Assembly: GCA_027475525.1 (NCBI GenBank)
Contig: JAMWFC010000090.1
Location: 1,612,001-1,676,000, forward strand
Direction of reading: 5' to 3'
DNA from: Macrolepiota albuminosa
Taxonomy: Eukaryota > Basidiomycota > Agaricomycetes > Agaricales > Agaricaceae
DNA length: 64,000 nucleotides
Under the pieces are notes generated by a model. That model was not told the origin of the DNA. It saw only the letters and a list, made by a program, of their open reading frames with translations, and did not search any database. The first letter of the stretch is position 1, and every line of letters begins with the position of its first letter. A program made the position numbers and the translations under genes. Below, piece by piece: positions 20,054 to 30,961 of the stretch.

Positions 20054-20730
20054 GATAAAGGTGGTCAGTAAGGGATATGTGGTAAGAAGGGTGTGCTAAA
20101 GACAAAGTGCGCCTATATGAAAGAGGGAAGCAGATATGAGTGGAGTGCAACAAGCAATGCAGCAAGAAAATGAGAGGCTTAGCAATGTCTAAGCTGTGTG
20201 TTACCTGCTGTAGGTGCAAGGCACATAGGGTCTGTAAACATAACTGCAGCAAGCAGGCTAGAGGTACTTAGATATTTGATGACTATGAACTTAGTGCAAA
20301 TGAAATCTGAACCATGAGATAAACTAAGAGGTAAACAGGGTACTTTGTTCTGTGGTAACTAGTGACAATGATAAGTATCTATAGTGAAAATAAGTTCCCT
20401 GTCACCAATTGGCTTAAGGGTTGTCAAGGAGCAGTGAACTGCAAGGAATATAATTAGCCATCATGCATTAAACTAAATACTAAGAAATGAAACAAGAAAG
20501 CTGTCTGTTTGATTGAGAGAGGGGCACCAAGAGGCATCAGGTCCCAGAGTAAACATCAAGCCATCTGCCATGAGTAAATTGCATTATTTGTAATTTGTAA
20601 GTGCTGTCATTGGCTAGCTGTGCCATGTGCTGATTGATGCCATCTGTTATTCCAGCTGATGCCAGTGCTATTACTGATTGGATCTGTTGCTTGCTGTGCA
20701 TGGTCATCAGGTAAGGCCCAGAATAGATAA
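20054..20730. other. unassigned sequence between chromovirus-2 and the LINE remnant
   Basis: Apart from the target duplication no motif is recognised. A minus-strand frame near 20700-20520 is protein-like for about 55 residues but matches nothing I know. Confidence 0.4.
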
Positions 20731-21395
20731 ATCATATGTGCCAAGTTTGGCATGTGTGCAGCAAGATATCCAGAGCCAATGCCAAGCCTGCTGTTGATGC
20801 ACTCAGTCTGTGTGGAGTTCTATCAATGTTGCTGTCTGGTTTGATTCTTCTTTCTCTTATCATCTGTTGCCTGTACTCTAGTGTGCCTATCAGAATTACT
20901 TCAGTTTTATCTGCATTGAAGTTTGCACTAGATGCTATATACCAGTCATCTAGGATCAGGCTTAAGTCATCAAAGTTGTCATCCTCAGACAAGAAGGTTG
21001 TTGTATCATCAGTAAAGATATTAGCTATTAGCTTTTCTGCCTAGCTGAGATATTATATCCATGAAGAGTTGACTCTTGTAAAGAAGCTATTAGAGGCTCT
21101 ATAACTAGGTCAAAAAGCAGGCAGGACAGTGAGTCTCCTTGCCTAACTTCTCTGGTTATTTTCCACAGTGAGCTTAGGATTCCATTTATCATAATTCTAG
21201 TTTTAGCATTTTGGTATAGGGCCTTGACAGTATTTACAAAGGTAGAGAGAATGCTGAATGTTTTCAGAGTTCTCCACAGGTATCTATGCTAAATTCTGTC
21301 ATATGCTTTTTCTTGGTTAAGAGCCACTATCAACCCATTTTACTCTTTAGCTTCTGTATACTGTATCATCATTCTTATCAGCTTTGTTTAGTCAG
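20731..21395 (-). pseudogene. LINE reverse transcriptase core remnant (Tad-like)
   Basis: On minus the RT of a non-LTR element can be followed over several frames: LIRMMIQYTEA, VALNQEKAYD, YLWRTLKTFSI, VKALYQNAKTRIMINGILSS, REVRQGDSLSCLLFDLVIEP and LIASLQESTLHGYNI. The active site appears as IFTDDTTTFLSEDD (FADDT in living elements). Then ILDDWYIASSANFNADKTEV follows. It is the upstream neighbour of the protein part seen at 7353-8510, so both may derive from one LINE, although 20054-20730 does not bridge them clearly. It ends at LTR-A. Confidence 0.78.
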
Positions 21396-21913
21396 TGTAA
21401 GGGCAATCTCTAGAGGCTGTGGCTCAGTCACACAGCTGGCAGAGGGAGATCCAAAGTGTATTAGAATATATACTAACAATATCATGATAGCTACTCACCT
21501 GGCAGAGGGAGATCCAAAGAGAACAAGTCTGGGGATTCCCTATGCCAGGTTGGACGCTTCTGGGGCCTCTGAAGCGTGGGAAACAACTGTACAGTACAAC
21601 AAAACCTTAAAAACTCGAAAATTGACTAACCAAACAAGTGTGCAAACAAGGGAGGAAAACTCCGGACTTTAGAAGTCAGAAAGGCAAACTCCGGCTTATC
21701 TAAGCAGCCTGGAGCGGTGCTGAAGGGCCCACACTTGTCTGAGTGATAGCTAAAGAACCAGAGCACCTCAAAGGTTGAGAATAGTACCAACAGATAGTGT
21801 TGAAGAAGTAGTAACAGCAAAATGAGAGAATGGTAGAAGAAATAAGGAAGTGAATGAAAGGAGAGTGAAGAAATAAGGAGTGAAAGAAGAAAGGAATGAG
21901 GGGTCCCCTGACA
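21396..21913 (-). repeat. LTR-A (full length, 518 bp) at a chimeric junction
   Basis: A complete LTR-A on minus (TGTAAGGGC to CCCCTGACA on plus). The flanks GTCAG and GAAAG do not match. The left flank is LINE coding sequence and the right flank is repeat C, so this is probably the product of recombination between LTRs of two separate insertions. Confidence 0.88.
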
Positions 21914-22617
21914 GAAAGGGGAGTGGCATATCCCCTAAAAGAGTTTTCATGGCTTGAAAGAGACATTGGCATCATTTGCTATCAGCTGGCCATCAGCTGG
22001 CATCCATCAGAGCTTGTCAGCAGCTACCAGAACCTGCTGGCATCCATCAGCATCCATTGTACATCTGTCAGCATTTGCCGGATATCTGCTGGTATCTGTT
22101 GGCATCCATGGGAATCTGTTGGCATTGCCCAGCATCAGGGCAGGAAAGAGAGAAAGGGGGTGCATGGGCATCTGCTGCATGGGATGGCATCTTGGAGAGC
22201 GTGGGGAGTGGTGAAAGAGGGATGGGGATGGAAAGAAAAAGGAGGAAGAGAAAGGAGGAGAAGCATGGATGGCTGCTGGCATGCCAGCAGATATAGCAGA
22301 TATCAGATGTCAGGTCAGGGAAGAGGAGGGGAGCAGGGTGCATGTGGCAGATGAGGATGGCATGTGAAGTAGCGTGGGAAGCAGAGAAGATGGCACTGGG
22401 GAGAAAGAGAGGGAAGGGCAGAAGGGGGTGCATAAGTGTTTGCTGTCTACTGGCATGCCAGTAGACAGTAGCAGACATTGGCATGTGAGCCAGCTGATAT
22501 CAGCGGTGCAACCAGTCCCAGTAGTTTAGTGGAATATTTATATATTGATATTCAATATTGTGTACAGCAGCAGGTTCGACTCCCCCTACTCTACCTTAAT
22601 AGTGTCTAATGATGTGT

Positions 22618-23098
22618 TTTTATATAGGTCCATTTTTGCTCTACATGTACACCATACTGACTTGTAGTAAGCACCTGTAGTACAATGGAATATTGATAAA
22701 TTGATATTTCATATTGTACACAAGAGGCAGATTCAACTCCTGCTTATGCACATTATATAATAGCAGCAGGCTGCTGACATCTGCTAGCATCATTAATTTA
22801 ATCTATTTAAAACTCCAGAGATTTCTGCAAAGGGATAAATGTGCTGAAATGAATACATGTGCAAATTCATCCATCCTATCCTTTTGCAGAAATCTCTGGA
22901 GATTTGAACAGATCAAACTAATAATGCCAGCAGATGTCAGCGGCCTGCTGCTACTATATAATGTACACTAGTGGGAGTCAAACCCACCTCTTGTACACAA
23001 TATGAAATATAGATTTATCAATATTCCATTGTACTACAGGCACTTACTATAAGTCAGGACAGTGTACATATAGTGCACAAATGGACCCATACAGAATT
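22618..23098. repeat. fold-back repeat: ~218-bp inverted arms with tRNA-like modules
   Basis: Positions 22618-22835 and 22881-23098 are inverted copies of each other around a ~45-bp centre. Matching blocks include TGTAGTACAATGGAATATTG, TAGCAGCAGG and CCAGAGATTTCTGCAAA. Each arm holds a tRNA-like module with A-box-like and B-box-like motifs facing the centre. A fold-back transposon or MITE is the nearest class. The same structure, more decayed on one side, is in C2 and C3. Confidence 0.8.
22672..22745 (+). other. tRNA-like module (left arm of the fold-back)
   Basis: TGTAGTACAATGGAAT resembles a pol III A box and CAGATTCAACTCCTG a B box (GGTTCGANTCC consensus), about 60 bp apart. A counterpart on minus is at about 22966-23050, where the B box reads GGTTTGACTCC. 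This is not a functional tRNA: the stems are incomplete. Confidence 0.55.
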
Positions 23099-23225
23099 TG
23101 AACAGATAGTGTTATCAATTTTTACTTGTAGTAAATTGACAGAGGGTAGAAGGGATCTGCTGGAGTGATATCCTGCATATGGACAGATCAGAGAATTTAT
23201 TACAACTGGTTCATCTGTATTGAAT

Positions 23226-23670
23226 TAACAATATTAGACTAATATTTATTTACACCATAGAAGTATACAGGAAAGAGGAAAACCATGGGATGTAGTAGAA
23301 TATTAGACTGATATTGATTTACACCATAGCCATATACACTAAGCATCTGTGGTGTAGTAGAATATTCCCAATTGACATTCCTTGTATCTTGTAATAGGTG
23401 GGTTTGACTTCTACTACTGCATTTATATCAAACTGTTGATAATTTTTGACCTGCTTAGCTAATTGTTATCTACTATACATAGAATATTAGACTGATATTT
23501 ATTTACATTATAGCAGTATTTAGTAAGAGTCTGTGATGTAGTAGAATATTATCAATGAGTATTCATTGTGTCTTGCAGTAGGCAGGTTTGACTCCTACTA
23601 GTATATTAACATCAAACTATTTAGAATTTTTGACCTGCTTAGCTAATTGTTATTTACTATACAGTATGAT
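23226..23670 (+). repeat. array of ~181-bp units, each with a tRNA-like module
   Basis: The phrase ATATTAGACTRATATTKATT recurs near 23228, 23301 and 23482. After the last two follow modules with A-box-like TGTGGTGTAGTAGAATATT or TGATGTAGTAGAATATT and B-box-like GGTTTGACTTC or GGTTTGACTCC, then the shared tail TTTTTGACCTGCTTAGC. The last two units are 181 bp apart. The spacing suggests tandem growth of a SINE-like unit. Confidence 0.6.
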
Positions 23671-23900
23671 AAACAAAGTAAAGTTTGTCAAGTAATAAAT
23701 CAAACTTCTTTTGTAATTTAAACAGGGTCACATGATATCTATTTTCAGAACTTGCTTCATGTAAAGTTCTCATCCATTTCTTTAATCCTCTATCTACCAT
23801 GTCTAATGAAGAACTCCACCAACAAGTTATTGACATGGATGTTTGAGTATTATATCTTGCTTGCAGAGGAGACCTGCATCAACTCAAAGGATAGCTGAAG

Positions 23901-24074
23901 TGTAACCATTGATTACAAGCTAGTACTATCCTGTGTATATCACATAGTGCTAAATCAGACTGCAGTATTGGGTTGACTAAAACTAGAGTGAATACAAGAT
24001 GTTATCTTACATAATACTCTACTAAATGCATATAGCGTTGTTGATGCTAGTAACATGTGTGATGCTCTGTTACA
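23901..24074 (-). repeat. LTR-D copy (174 bp)
   Basis: It starts TGTAACCATTGATTACAAGC and ends CTCTGTTACA on plus; this is the inverse of 16044-16217. The flanks TGAAG and TACCC are not a duplication. With the opposite copy at 27368-27540 it encloses 3.3 kb. Confidence 0.82.
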
Positions 24075-24412
24075 TACCCTTCAATAAGACCAAATACTTG
24101 TTCTTAAAAGAGGAGTTAAACTGTAAACAGAATATGCACAATAGTGCAAGCATTAGTTGGTGACACACCTGGCATTGCTATAGGGTGTTAATGTTATGTG
24201 TGAGGTAGTAGTGTCAACTGCAACACTGAATTGCACAACATCTTAGTGCGCTAGTGCACATATTAATCAAACAGCAGAAAGCAAGATGAAATTTAAAATA
24301 AGACAAAAGTTTGACTCCATCTGTAAGTCTGCTGTATATACACGCTACATTAGAGTGCATATCAGCCTGAAAATGTTGAGTGCATACTCAGAGTTACCTA
24401 AAAAATATGGAT
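24075..24412. other. unassigned stretch right of LTR-D
   Basis: I see no domain or repeat structure. It follows the 3' end of the degraded minus-strand gene. Confidence 0.4.
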
Positions 24413-27367
24413 CTATAACCCATCCAATAAGGACCCCACAACTATGCCCATCACCATCACCATTGACTCCTTCAGTGCAACATTAATCGGGGGAGGGGGA
24501 GGCGCCAATTCTGTCCTTGGTGGGGTAGTTGACCTTTCAACTGCAGGCAAATCTACCACCATAGACTCAATAAGCATGATGTTAATTGCTGAAGGAATGG
24601 TAGATAGTGTACCATGCACTGATGTTTGATTTAGGAGAGTGACCCGGTTCAGGTCCATGCCAATAAGATAATAGAGGCCATCAGCCTCAGGGTTGATTGG
24701 GAGATTACTCTCCTTATAGTGCTTGAACATAAGACAATAGTCATCTTCTTCGGTCATCTCCTGCCATCCATCCCATTGCAGGATTGTGGGAGGGGTGCCA
24801 TAGGTAGACAGGCACTCCATGTGCTTATCATTGATCTGATTGAAGATATCCATAGACATTGTTGGTGAGTGGAACTGCTGTTCCAGAAAGACCACACCAT
24901 AAGTATATGTGTGATCCACCTAGTCCAGCAGGATCTGGTTGTGTAAAAGGACATGTAACACGTCATTATCGGAAAAGTTCTGTGTATGCTTGTTGGGCAC
25001 ATAAACTTGATGGATTTTGAGCTTTGGTCCCTGTTGGGGCTCTGTCATGACCCCTTCCCTCCGGACCCGCTTCGGGACACCCCCGGAACACCATCCAGGA
25101 CCCTCCCTCTGACCCCACAGGACACGCCCTGCCATCACGTGCATCAAGGACCGCCATCAGCCGCCACCAGCTCCAATCAACGATCGGATCACACACATCA
25201 CGCATTACGGCTCCCTCCATGCCAATTGATCGTGCACCCCCGTGTGATCCCAGTATACAGTCCCTGCCTGCTACTCAATGACTCCCGGAACCCATCCCAG
25301 ACACCCCGGAACCCCAAGACCCGGTCCCGTAGTACTTATAGCGTAGTTCCTCGTTGTATTCGTTAGTCTTGATATTACACTGTTACACTGTTTACTTTTG
25401 CATTTCTTGGATTGTTGCGTGCCCTCTGTTTGACTGGTACGCATTGACTGGCACGCTTGACTGGCATGCTTGGATAATCACGTGCTCTAAGACTGGTACG
25501 CACTTTGCGACTTTAATTTGCTAACTTGGTCTTGTCTTAGAACCTCCGGTTCACAACTCGACCCCCACCCGAATTCCCCAGCTACTCACCACCCAAAACC
25601 CCCGGACCAAGTCCCCTCTTCCGGGATTACCCCTGTCCACATCTTGAACCCCGGAGTCCTAGCCCCGGAGTTCCAGACACCCGAGTATCCGTAGGTCAAG
25701 TTTGCATTGTAAGGGCGATTGCTTTCCCAGAAAGCCCCTGACTCAGCGGAACCTGACAGGCTCAAATAGTTGCTTGGGAAACATGGCATTATATGAGGCA
25801 ATTACCTCATGATACAGTCCCAGACAGGCCATGACAAGAGTCATGCACCAAATAATCATGGGTTTGGCTGCACTATTAGCACAGAGAGCTTGACATAGTG
25901 CAAGCCTGAAGAGGGTTTGCCAGTGCATGCAGTATGCATGGTTAACTGCAATGCCCTGATAGATGTTTTTTAGCCCAAAGCAACCAAAGATCAGCATATA
26001 CTGTGCTAGCTAATCGAGGTCGAACAGTGTGGCTAGGTTTTAAGCATGCATTATGCACAGCACTATGGATCCATCTTCTTTTATGTGCAGAAAGTGCTCC
26101 AGAATTTGTCATTGCTCCATAAGAGCAAGGTCATCAGAACCCTGCAATAGGTTGATGAGGTTCTGATACTGGGGCTTCTTCATCAGGAGCTGCATGATTT
26201 GATCATGCAGATCCTCAACTGTTTGCTGGGCAAATATTTGCAGCTTTGTGATCAACATATATGTGACAATTTGGTCACAATGCAGGACGTGTACATTCAT
26301 ATAATATTTGTAGAGCTGGTCCAGCTCTAATGGAGTGTGGGAAAGACTATGCAGGGCATGCTTGTAGATGATCATGCCTAGGATGTGGGCATGCTGGCCA
26401 GAGACATACTCATACAATGCTGCTCTGTTGATGTTGGCTCCCATTAGCACTGTATTTGTGGTATATAAATAGTATATGCAGTGGCTGAGTGCTCCTCTAA
26501 AGCACGAGTTCATTTGCTTGATATCGAGCAGCCCCCACACTTTCACCCCCAAACCATCAGGGATTCTCCTGGAGAAATCATCCTTAGCCCTATATTTCAG
26601 AACCTGCAACTTCTTGATGCAGTTTGCCTTCTTTTTTGCTATGCGCTTATTGCGTGATATGTGTTGGAATTGGTCCGCTGCTGATTCTCCCTCCTCTCTG
26701 TCCTCCTCCTGCTCTGAGCTCGACTTTCCATAGTTGCTCTTGTCAGGCAAGGACACAACTGGCGCTTTGCCTTTTTCAGGCACAAGTTTTTCTCTCAAGG
26801 TTGCCATCAGACCATTGTACTGTTCCAGGTCAAAACGACCACAGAGTAATGTTCTGGTAGAGCTGGCACAAACACTGGCAGCATGAAAAGCATCTGAACT
26901 TCTTCCGCTCATGTGGGAATGTCAGCAGGAAAGGCTATGACCTCCAATTCAGAGGCATCAAGAGACGGCTTGCAGCCGTGGTGCTGACAAGATGGCCCTG
27001 GCTTTGCTGAGGCAGATAATGTAGATGGTGGCTGAGCCACCAGAGAGGCAGGCACATTTTGTGCCAGAGGTCTCCCTCCAGGCTCAGCACAAGGAATGTT
27101 GTGAATAGGTGCTCTTGGTGCTGTAGTAACAGATTTGGACCCCATAGGTGGAGCCCAAGGCAGTGTGGGTTCCTGCTGACCCAGAGACAACCCAGCCAAA
27201 GGCTTACTGACTGCAGCCAGTAGTTTTGACAATGCCTGAGAGCCCAGGGCAGGTAGCTGCAATGAGGAGGCAATGGGCTGAGTAGGCTGCTCAGGGCATG
27301 CTGGTCACGCTGCTAGTGGCATCCTAGCCTGTGGAGGCTCGACCAGTCAAGCAGGCTGATATCTAGC
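24413..27367 (-). pseudogene. unrecognised degraded gene (~700 residues), split by a solo LTR-B
   Basis: On minus, protein-like sequence runs from about 27262 to 24413. First comes a Pro/Ala/Ser-rich part (27262-26909), then after a frame change 267 residues (26912-26109) with a basic patch (ISRNKRIAKKKANCIKKLQV) and a helical region (LGMIIYKHALHSLSHTPLEL, MLITKLQIFAQQTVEDLHDQ). It continues past three stops to GLKNIYQGIAVNHAYCMHWQ and LGLYHEVIASYNAMFPKQLF, is interrupted by LTR-B, and resumes as LKIHQVYVPNKHTQNFSDND and CLSTYGTPPTILQWDGWQEM. Stops are TGA/TAG of the kind made by C-to-T or G-to-A. An acidic frame at 27948-27751, beyond LTR-D, may be its first exon. I do not recognise the family. 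Confidence 0.55.
25043..25758 (+). repeat. solo LTR-B with perfect GGCTC duplication
   Basis: It is 716 bp, TGTCATGACCCC to AACCTGACA, between GGCTC at 25038-25042 and 25759-25763. CpG content is high, so it is young compared with the gene it interrupts. ACTTATAGCG (25333-25342) lies about 30 bp before AGTCTTGATATTA (25365-25377), the proposed TATA and start. Confidence 0.93.
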
Positions 27368-27540
27368 TGTAACAGAGCATCACATGTATACTAGTGTCAA
27401 CAATGCTATATGCCTTCAGTAGAGTATTATGTAAGCCAACATCTTGTATTCACTCTAGTTCTAGTCAATTCAATACTGTGGTCTGATTCAGCACTTTGTG
27501 GCATACACAAGATAGTTCTAGCTTGTAACCAATAGTTACA
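27368..27540 (+). repeat. LTR-D copy (173 bp)
   Basis: TGTAACAGAGCATC to AATAGTTACA, the same family as 16044-16217, in inverted orientation to 23901-24074. No target duplication is visible (CTAGC against TTTTT). Confidence 0.82.
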
Positions 27541-28580
27541 TTTTTTTGAATCTTCTGCTATTGGCTTTAGACTCTAGGCTTGTTACTGACTAGGCAACTT
27601 ATCAGCTCACAAAACCTCTTGATTTCTGTTGGCATCACATCAAAAACATGCTTCCATGACTAGCTCTCTTGATCTGGACCCCCCTTTCCCAGCATCAGAT
27701 ACAGGTGATCCACCTGTGTCTCAAGCTGTTTGGACACAGCCTGTATCTATTTACCAGCCCCTGCCAAAGTGAGATGAAAAGTTACCTTGCAATATTAGTG
27801 CAAGCTTTGGAATGCCAGGTAGGCTATCTGTGTCAAGGATGATGTCCATTGTATGGCCTGGTGGTAAATCAGGGGAGAGATCTGTAGTCTCAGAAGTGTC
27901 ACTATCAGTGAGCCAAATGCCCTCACTGATGTACCTGGTATTGCCCAAGAGCTCATTAGCTCAGTCTGAAGATCAATCAGACCTTACCCAGTACTTGGAG
28001 ATGGTGCAAGGCAGCACCTTTATACATAGCATCTCATTCCAAACTGTGCTGATGGACTGGCATTTGGAGTATGTGGCAGATGCTGCCACTGAATCAGAAC
28101 CATCATTGTTGATGACACATGAATAGAAGCAAGGACCAACAATACTGGTCAGTCAGGAGGACGACAATGTTGTAAGGTCAGGAAAGGCGCCGTTGGTGCC
28201 TAGACCCCAGGTATTGCAGGGAAGGGTTGGCAAACAGCCACAGGTGAGGCATGAAGGCCTCAGGAGAGTTCTGGACTTAGAGTCCAAACTGGAGTCCTCA
28301 GATAATGAGGAAAGTAAGAAGTCACATTTGACTTTGTTGATCCAGTTACAGCTGGTATTGGACTGATATCCATTGGTTGTGAAGGAATTAACATGAAAGC
28401 ATATGCAGCTTTACATAATAAAGCATCTACAGTTAATGGCTGCTAAGAGCCATGATGTACCTTATGCAGATTTGACTAAATATAGAGAATGCAAAATGAG
28501 TGTGCGCTGATGTGCACCATTGATTGCAGATGCAATGGAATTGCTAAATATGCCTTGTTAAGCTAATGAGTCCTAGCAAG
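27541..28580. other. unassigned 1 kb before the duplicated block
   Basis: A minus frame (27948-27751) is acidic (TDSDTSETTDLSPDLPPGHT) and may belong to the degraded gene to its left. Plus frames near 27812-28126 lack any recognisable motif. The end at 28580 is the left breakpoint of the segmental duplication. Confidence 0.4.
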
Positions 28581-28639
28581 ACTATGCCAGGCATCAGAAC
28601 ACTGCAAACCATCAACGCAACATTAGTGACGTGCCTCAG

Positions 28640-30300
28640 CAAGCATTATCTGAAGTTGAGACTATGACAACAACTCTAGCAGAGCCAGAGGCAACACTTG
28701 CTGTGCAAGAGGTCAAGACACCTCAAAAGCAAGTCACTATCAAAGAATAGGTGAACAAAGTCCACGTTCTTGAGAAGCAAATGCGAGCATGACGCATAGT
28801 ACAACGCGTCCACCTGGTAGACAACTGGAATAAACACGTCAATTATCAGAGGATGCACAACCAGGACTTGCATGATCATGGTGAGTTGTTAATTGATGAC
28901 CAGGGGATAGCCTTTGAAGGGCATGAAGGTGTAATACCTGTTGATGATATGCAGTGACAATTTGCTGCTTGAATTGCTGAACCAGACAGATATCTGAAAG
29001 GCAGTAATGATAGTAGTGATCACTACAACAGGAGGGAGCTGAATTGTTGCAATAATGATGGTGGGGGTCATGATCACAGACAAAATGATCAAGATGATAA
29101 TAATCATTGTAATGGTGGCAAGCATGCTGGTGGATCACCAGCAGAGCAAGAGGTGAGACAACAGCCTACTCCATGGCCAGAAAGAATAGCCAACAAACAC
29201 CTGTTTCACAGTCCCCAGGCATTTTTGATGCCCACACCTCATGATTTGCATGAAACTGCACCGGGAATGAATGAGGCAGTCAGGATCTATATGGATCATA
29301 TGCATGACCATCTCACTTGACTGGTGGATGACTCTCTTGGAGTCAGGTTTAAATTTCCTGCTAGGGTAAGTCCATGCAAATCTGATGGTAAGCACATACA
29401 TGCATATGCTGGAGGGCATAGATTCTCCCAGCTGGAGGATTGGGCCATGGATGTCTGTTACTATTTGGCAGTGTGCTGCTATGGTGGAGACAATATAGAC
29501 CAAGAGAGGATATTTGTGTTGCATGAATTTATGAAAGGAGAGGCTCGGAATTGGTTCTATTGCCACATCCTTCACATCAATTGTGATAAATCACATTGGA
29601 CATTTAAAGAGGTCCTGATAGGACTGTATAATTACTTTGTCAACATGACAACAATGCAGGAAGCTTGAGATAGCCTTTAAAAGGCAGTGTATAATACCAA
29701 AAATAGCATCCAGACATTCTATGATGACCTGGTGGGTCACGTGCAGAATATGGCTGTCTATCCAGACAAATACATTATTTGCAAGACATTCCTGAATGAA
29801 ATACCTGCAGATATGAGGAGAGCATTGATATGCAATGACAATCTGTCTCTGGAGGTCAATACTGTGACAGAGTTCCTGGCATATGCCATTTGTTATGAGC
29901 AGTCTACACAGACTGCAAATCATTATGAGCAGCGTAGCTCACGCCAAGGGCCTGTGAACTGTCAGGCAGTGAAAGTGTGAACTTTCCTGGCCAAACAGTT
30001 GGAGATGGAGAACAATTGCAATCTGCAATTTGTCATCTGCAAGACAATTCCTGGAGGCCAATGGCCTTGACTAAAACCTGCTGGATACCTGCCAGCAAGA
30101 GATAGTTGACCCTCTTTGGGTCAAAACCAGGTAGCAATAAGAGAGGATGTAGTGCCTACAGTGCATATAGCTAGAAAACCCAATGTGGGTTCTGAAGTGG
30201 CCTAGAGAAAGCCTGCAGGAGAACTCTCAGCATGTTACAACTGCAGGAGGGCTGGACATTTTGCAAAGAAATGTCCTGCTCTGCCAAAAACACACATATG
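28640..30300 (+). pseudogene. gag of gypsy-3 with zinc knuckle
   Basis: Broken frames read EVKTPQKQVTIKE, VHVLEKQMRA, then 114 open residues from 29324 (VRFKFPARVSPCKSDGKHIH, FMKGEARNWFYCHIL) and SIQTFYDDLVGHVQNMAVYP with NEIPADMRRALI (29687-29980). These are the capsid region of a gypsy Gag. A CX2CX4HX4C knuckle, CYNCRRAGHFAKKC, lies near 30235-30275. Stops are TGA, TAG and TAA. Confidence 0.75.
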
Positions 30301-30571
30301 AGCAGCCCCCAGTGATGTCATCAGTGACAATAAGGATGAGAAGGTTGTCAAGGAGGCTGAGGAGGAGCTGCAAGTGGAGGCTGATAGCTTGAAAGTGGAT
30401 GACAGTAAAAGCGTTCAGATAAATAGCAACAAATATGTTGCAGTAGACATGTACAACAGCAACTACTACGCCTGTGATGATGAGGACAAACACATGTTTG
30501 CACTGATAGAGTGCCATGGAGATCAACATGTCTGAATAAGACGTGTCACACTGCAGAAGGCAACTAATAAG

Positions 30572-30961
30572 TTGCAGCGGCCATATTATACTCCTGAGAA
30601 GAAGGAGTGCTTGGTCACCTATATTGATGTCAATAGATATCTGGCCTGGACCTTGTGGGACTCAGAGAGTACCACTATGGGCATTATGCCCCAGTTTGCT
30701 CATGTCAATGCAATACATGTCTATGAGTTGGAGGAGCCATTGATGCTCCAATTGAGGATCATAGAAAGCCGCGCCATAGTGCAGTTTGATGCTGAAGTAA
30801 GGATAAAGATGTCAGAAATGTTGACCAAGGAGTATGTGGACATAGCAAATTTTGATTGCTACGATATGATCAAACTTCCTCCATGGCAAGAGGTTAATCA
30901 TGAGATTAACCTCATTGATAATAATAAGCAGTACAAGTACCATTTGCCTCGCTGCCCATGA
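30572..30961 (+). pseudogene. protease region of gypsy-3
   Basis: The frame reads LAWTLWDSESTTMGIMPQFA, then VQFDAEVRIKMSEMLTKEYV and DIANFDCYDMI. It resembles the retropepsin region of this element type, in which DSG(S/A)T is expected; here Gly has become Glu, a G-to-A change. It ends with the RT entry PWQEVNHEINLIDNNKQYKY. Confidence 0.62.

Larger units (their letters stand above)
21914..23098 (+). repeat. repeat C, copy C0 (3' two thirds)
   Basis: It matches 52461-54430 and 62870-64000. In order it shows GGGGAGTGGCATATCC, a run of imperfect GCATCC/GTCAGC motifs (about 21965-22135), a purine-rich block (22135-22440), a tRNA-like module (about 22505-22600) and the fold-back part. CpG has been replaced by TpG/CpA nearly throughout compared with copy C3. 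No coding function is apparent. The LTR cut off the left part. Confidence 0.75.

Noticed and set aside
23226..23670. CRISPR-like array
   Set aside because: Units are ~181 bp and imperfect, few in number, and contain tRNA-like modules; the genome is eukaryotic.
23901..27540. One DNA transposon with 174-bp inverted termini
   Set aside because: The termini have LTR-like TG...CA ends, a third copy at 16044 is a solo LTR with its own GATGT duplication, and no duplication flanks the pair.
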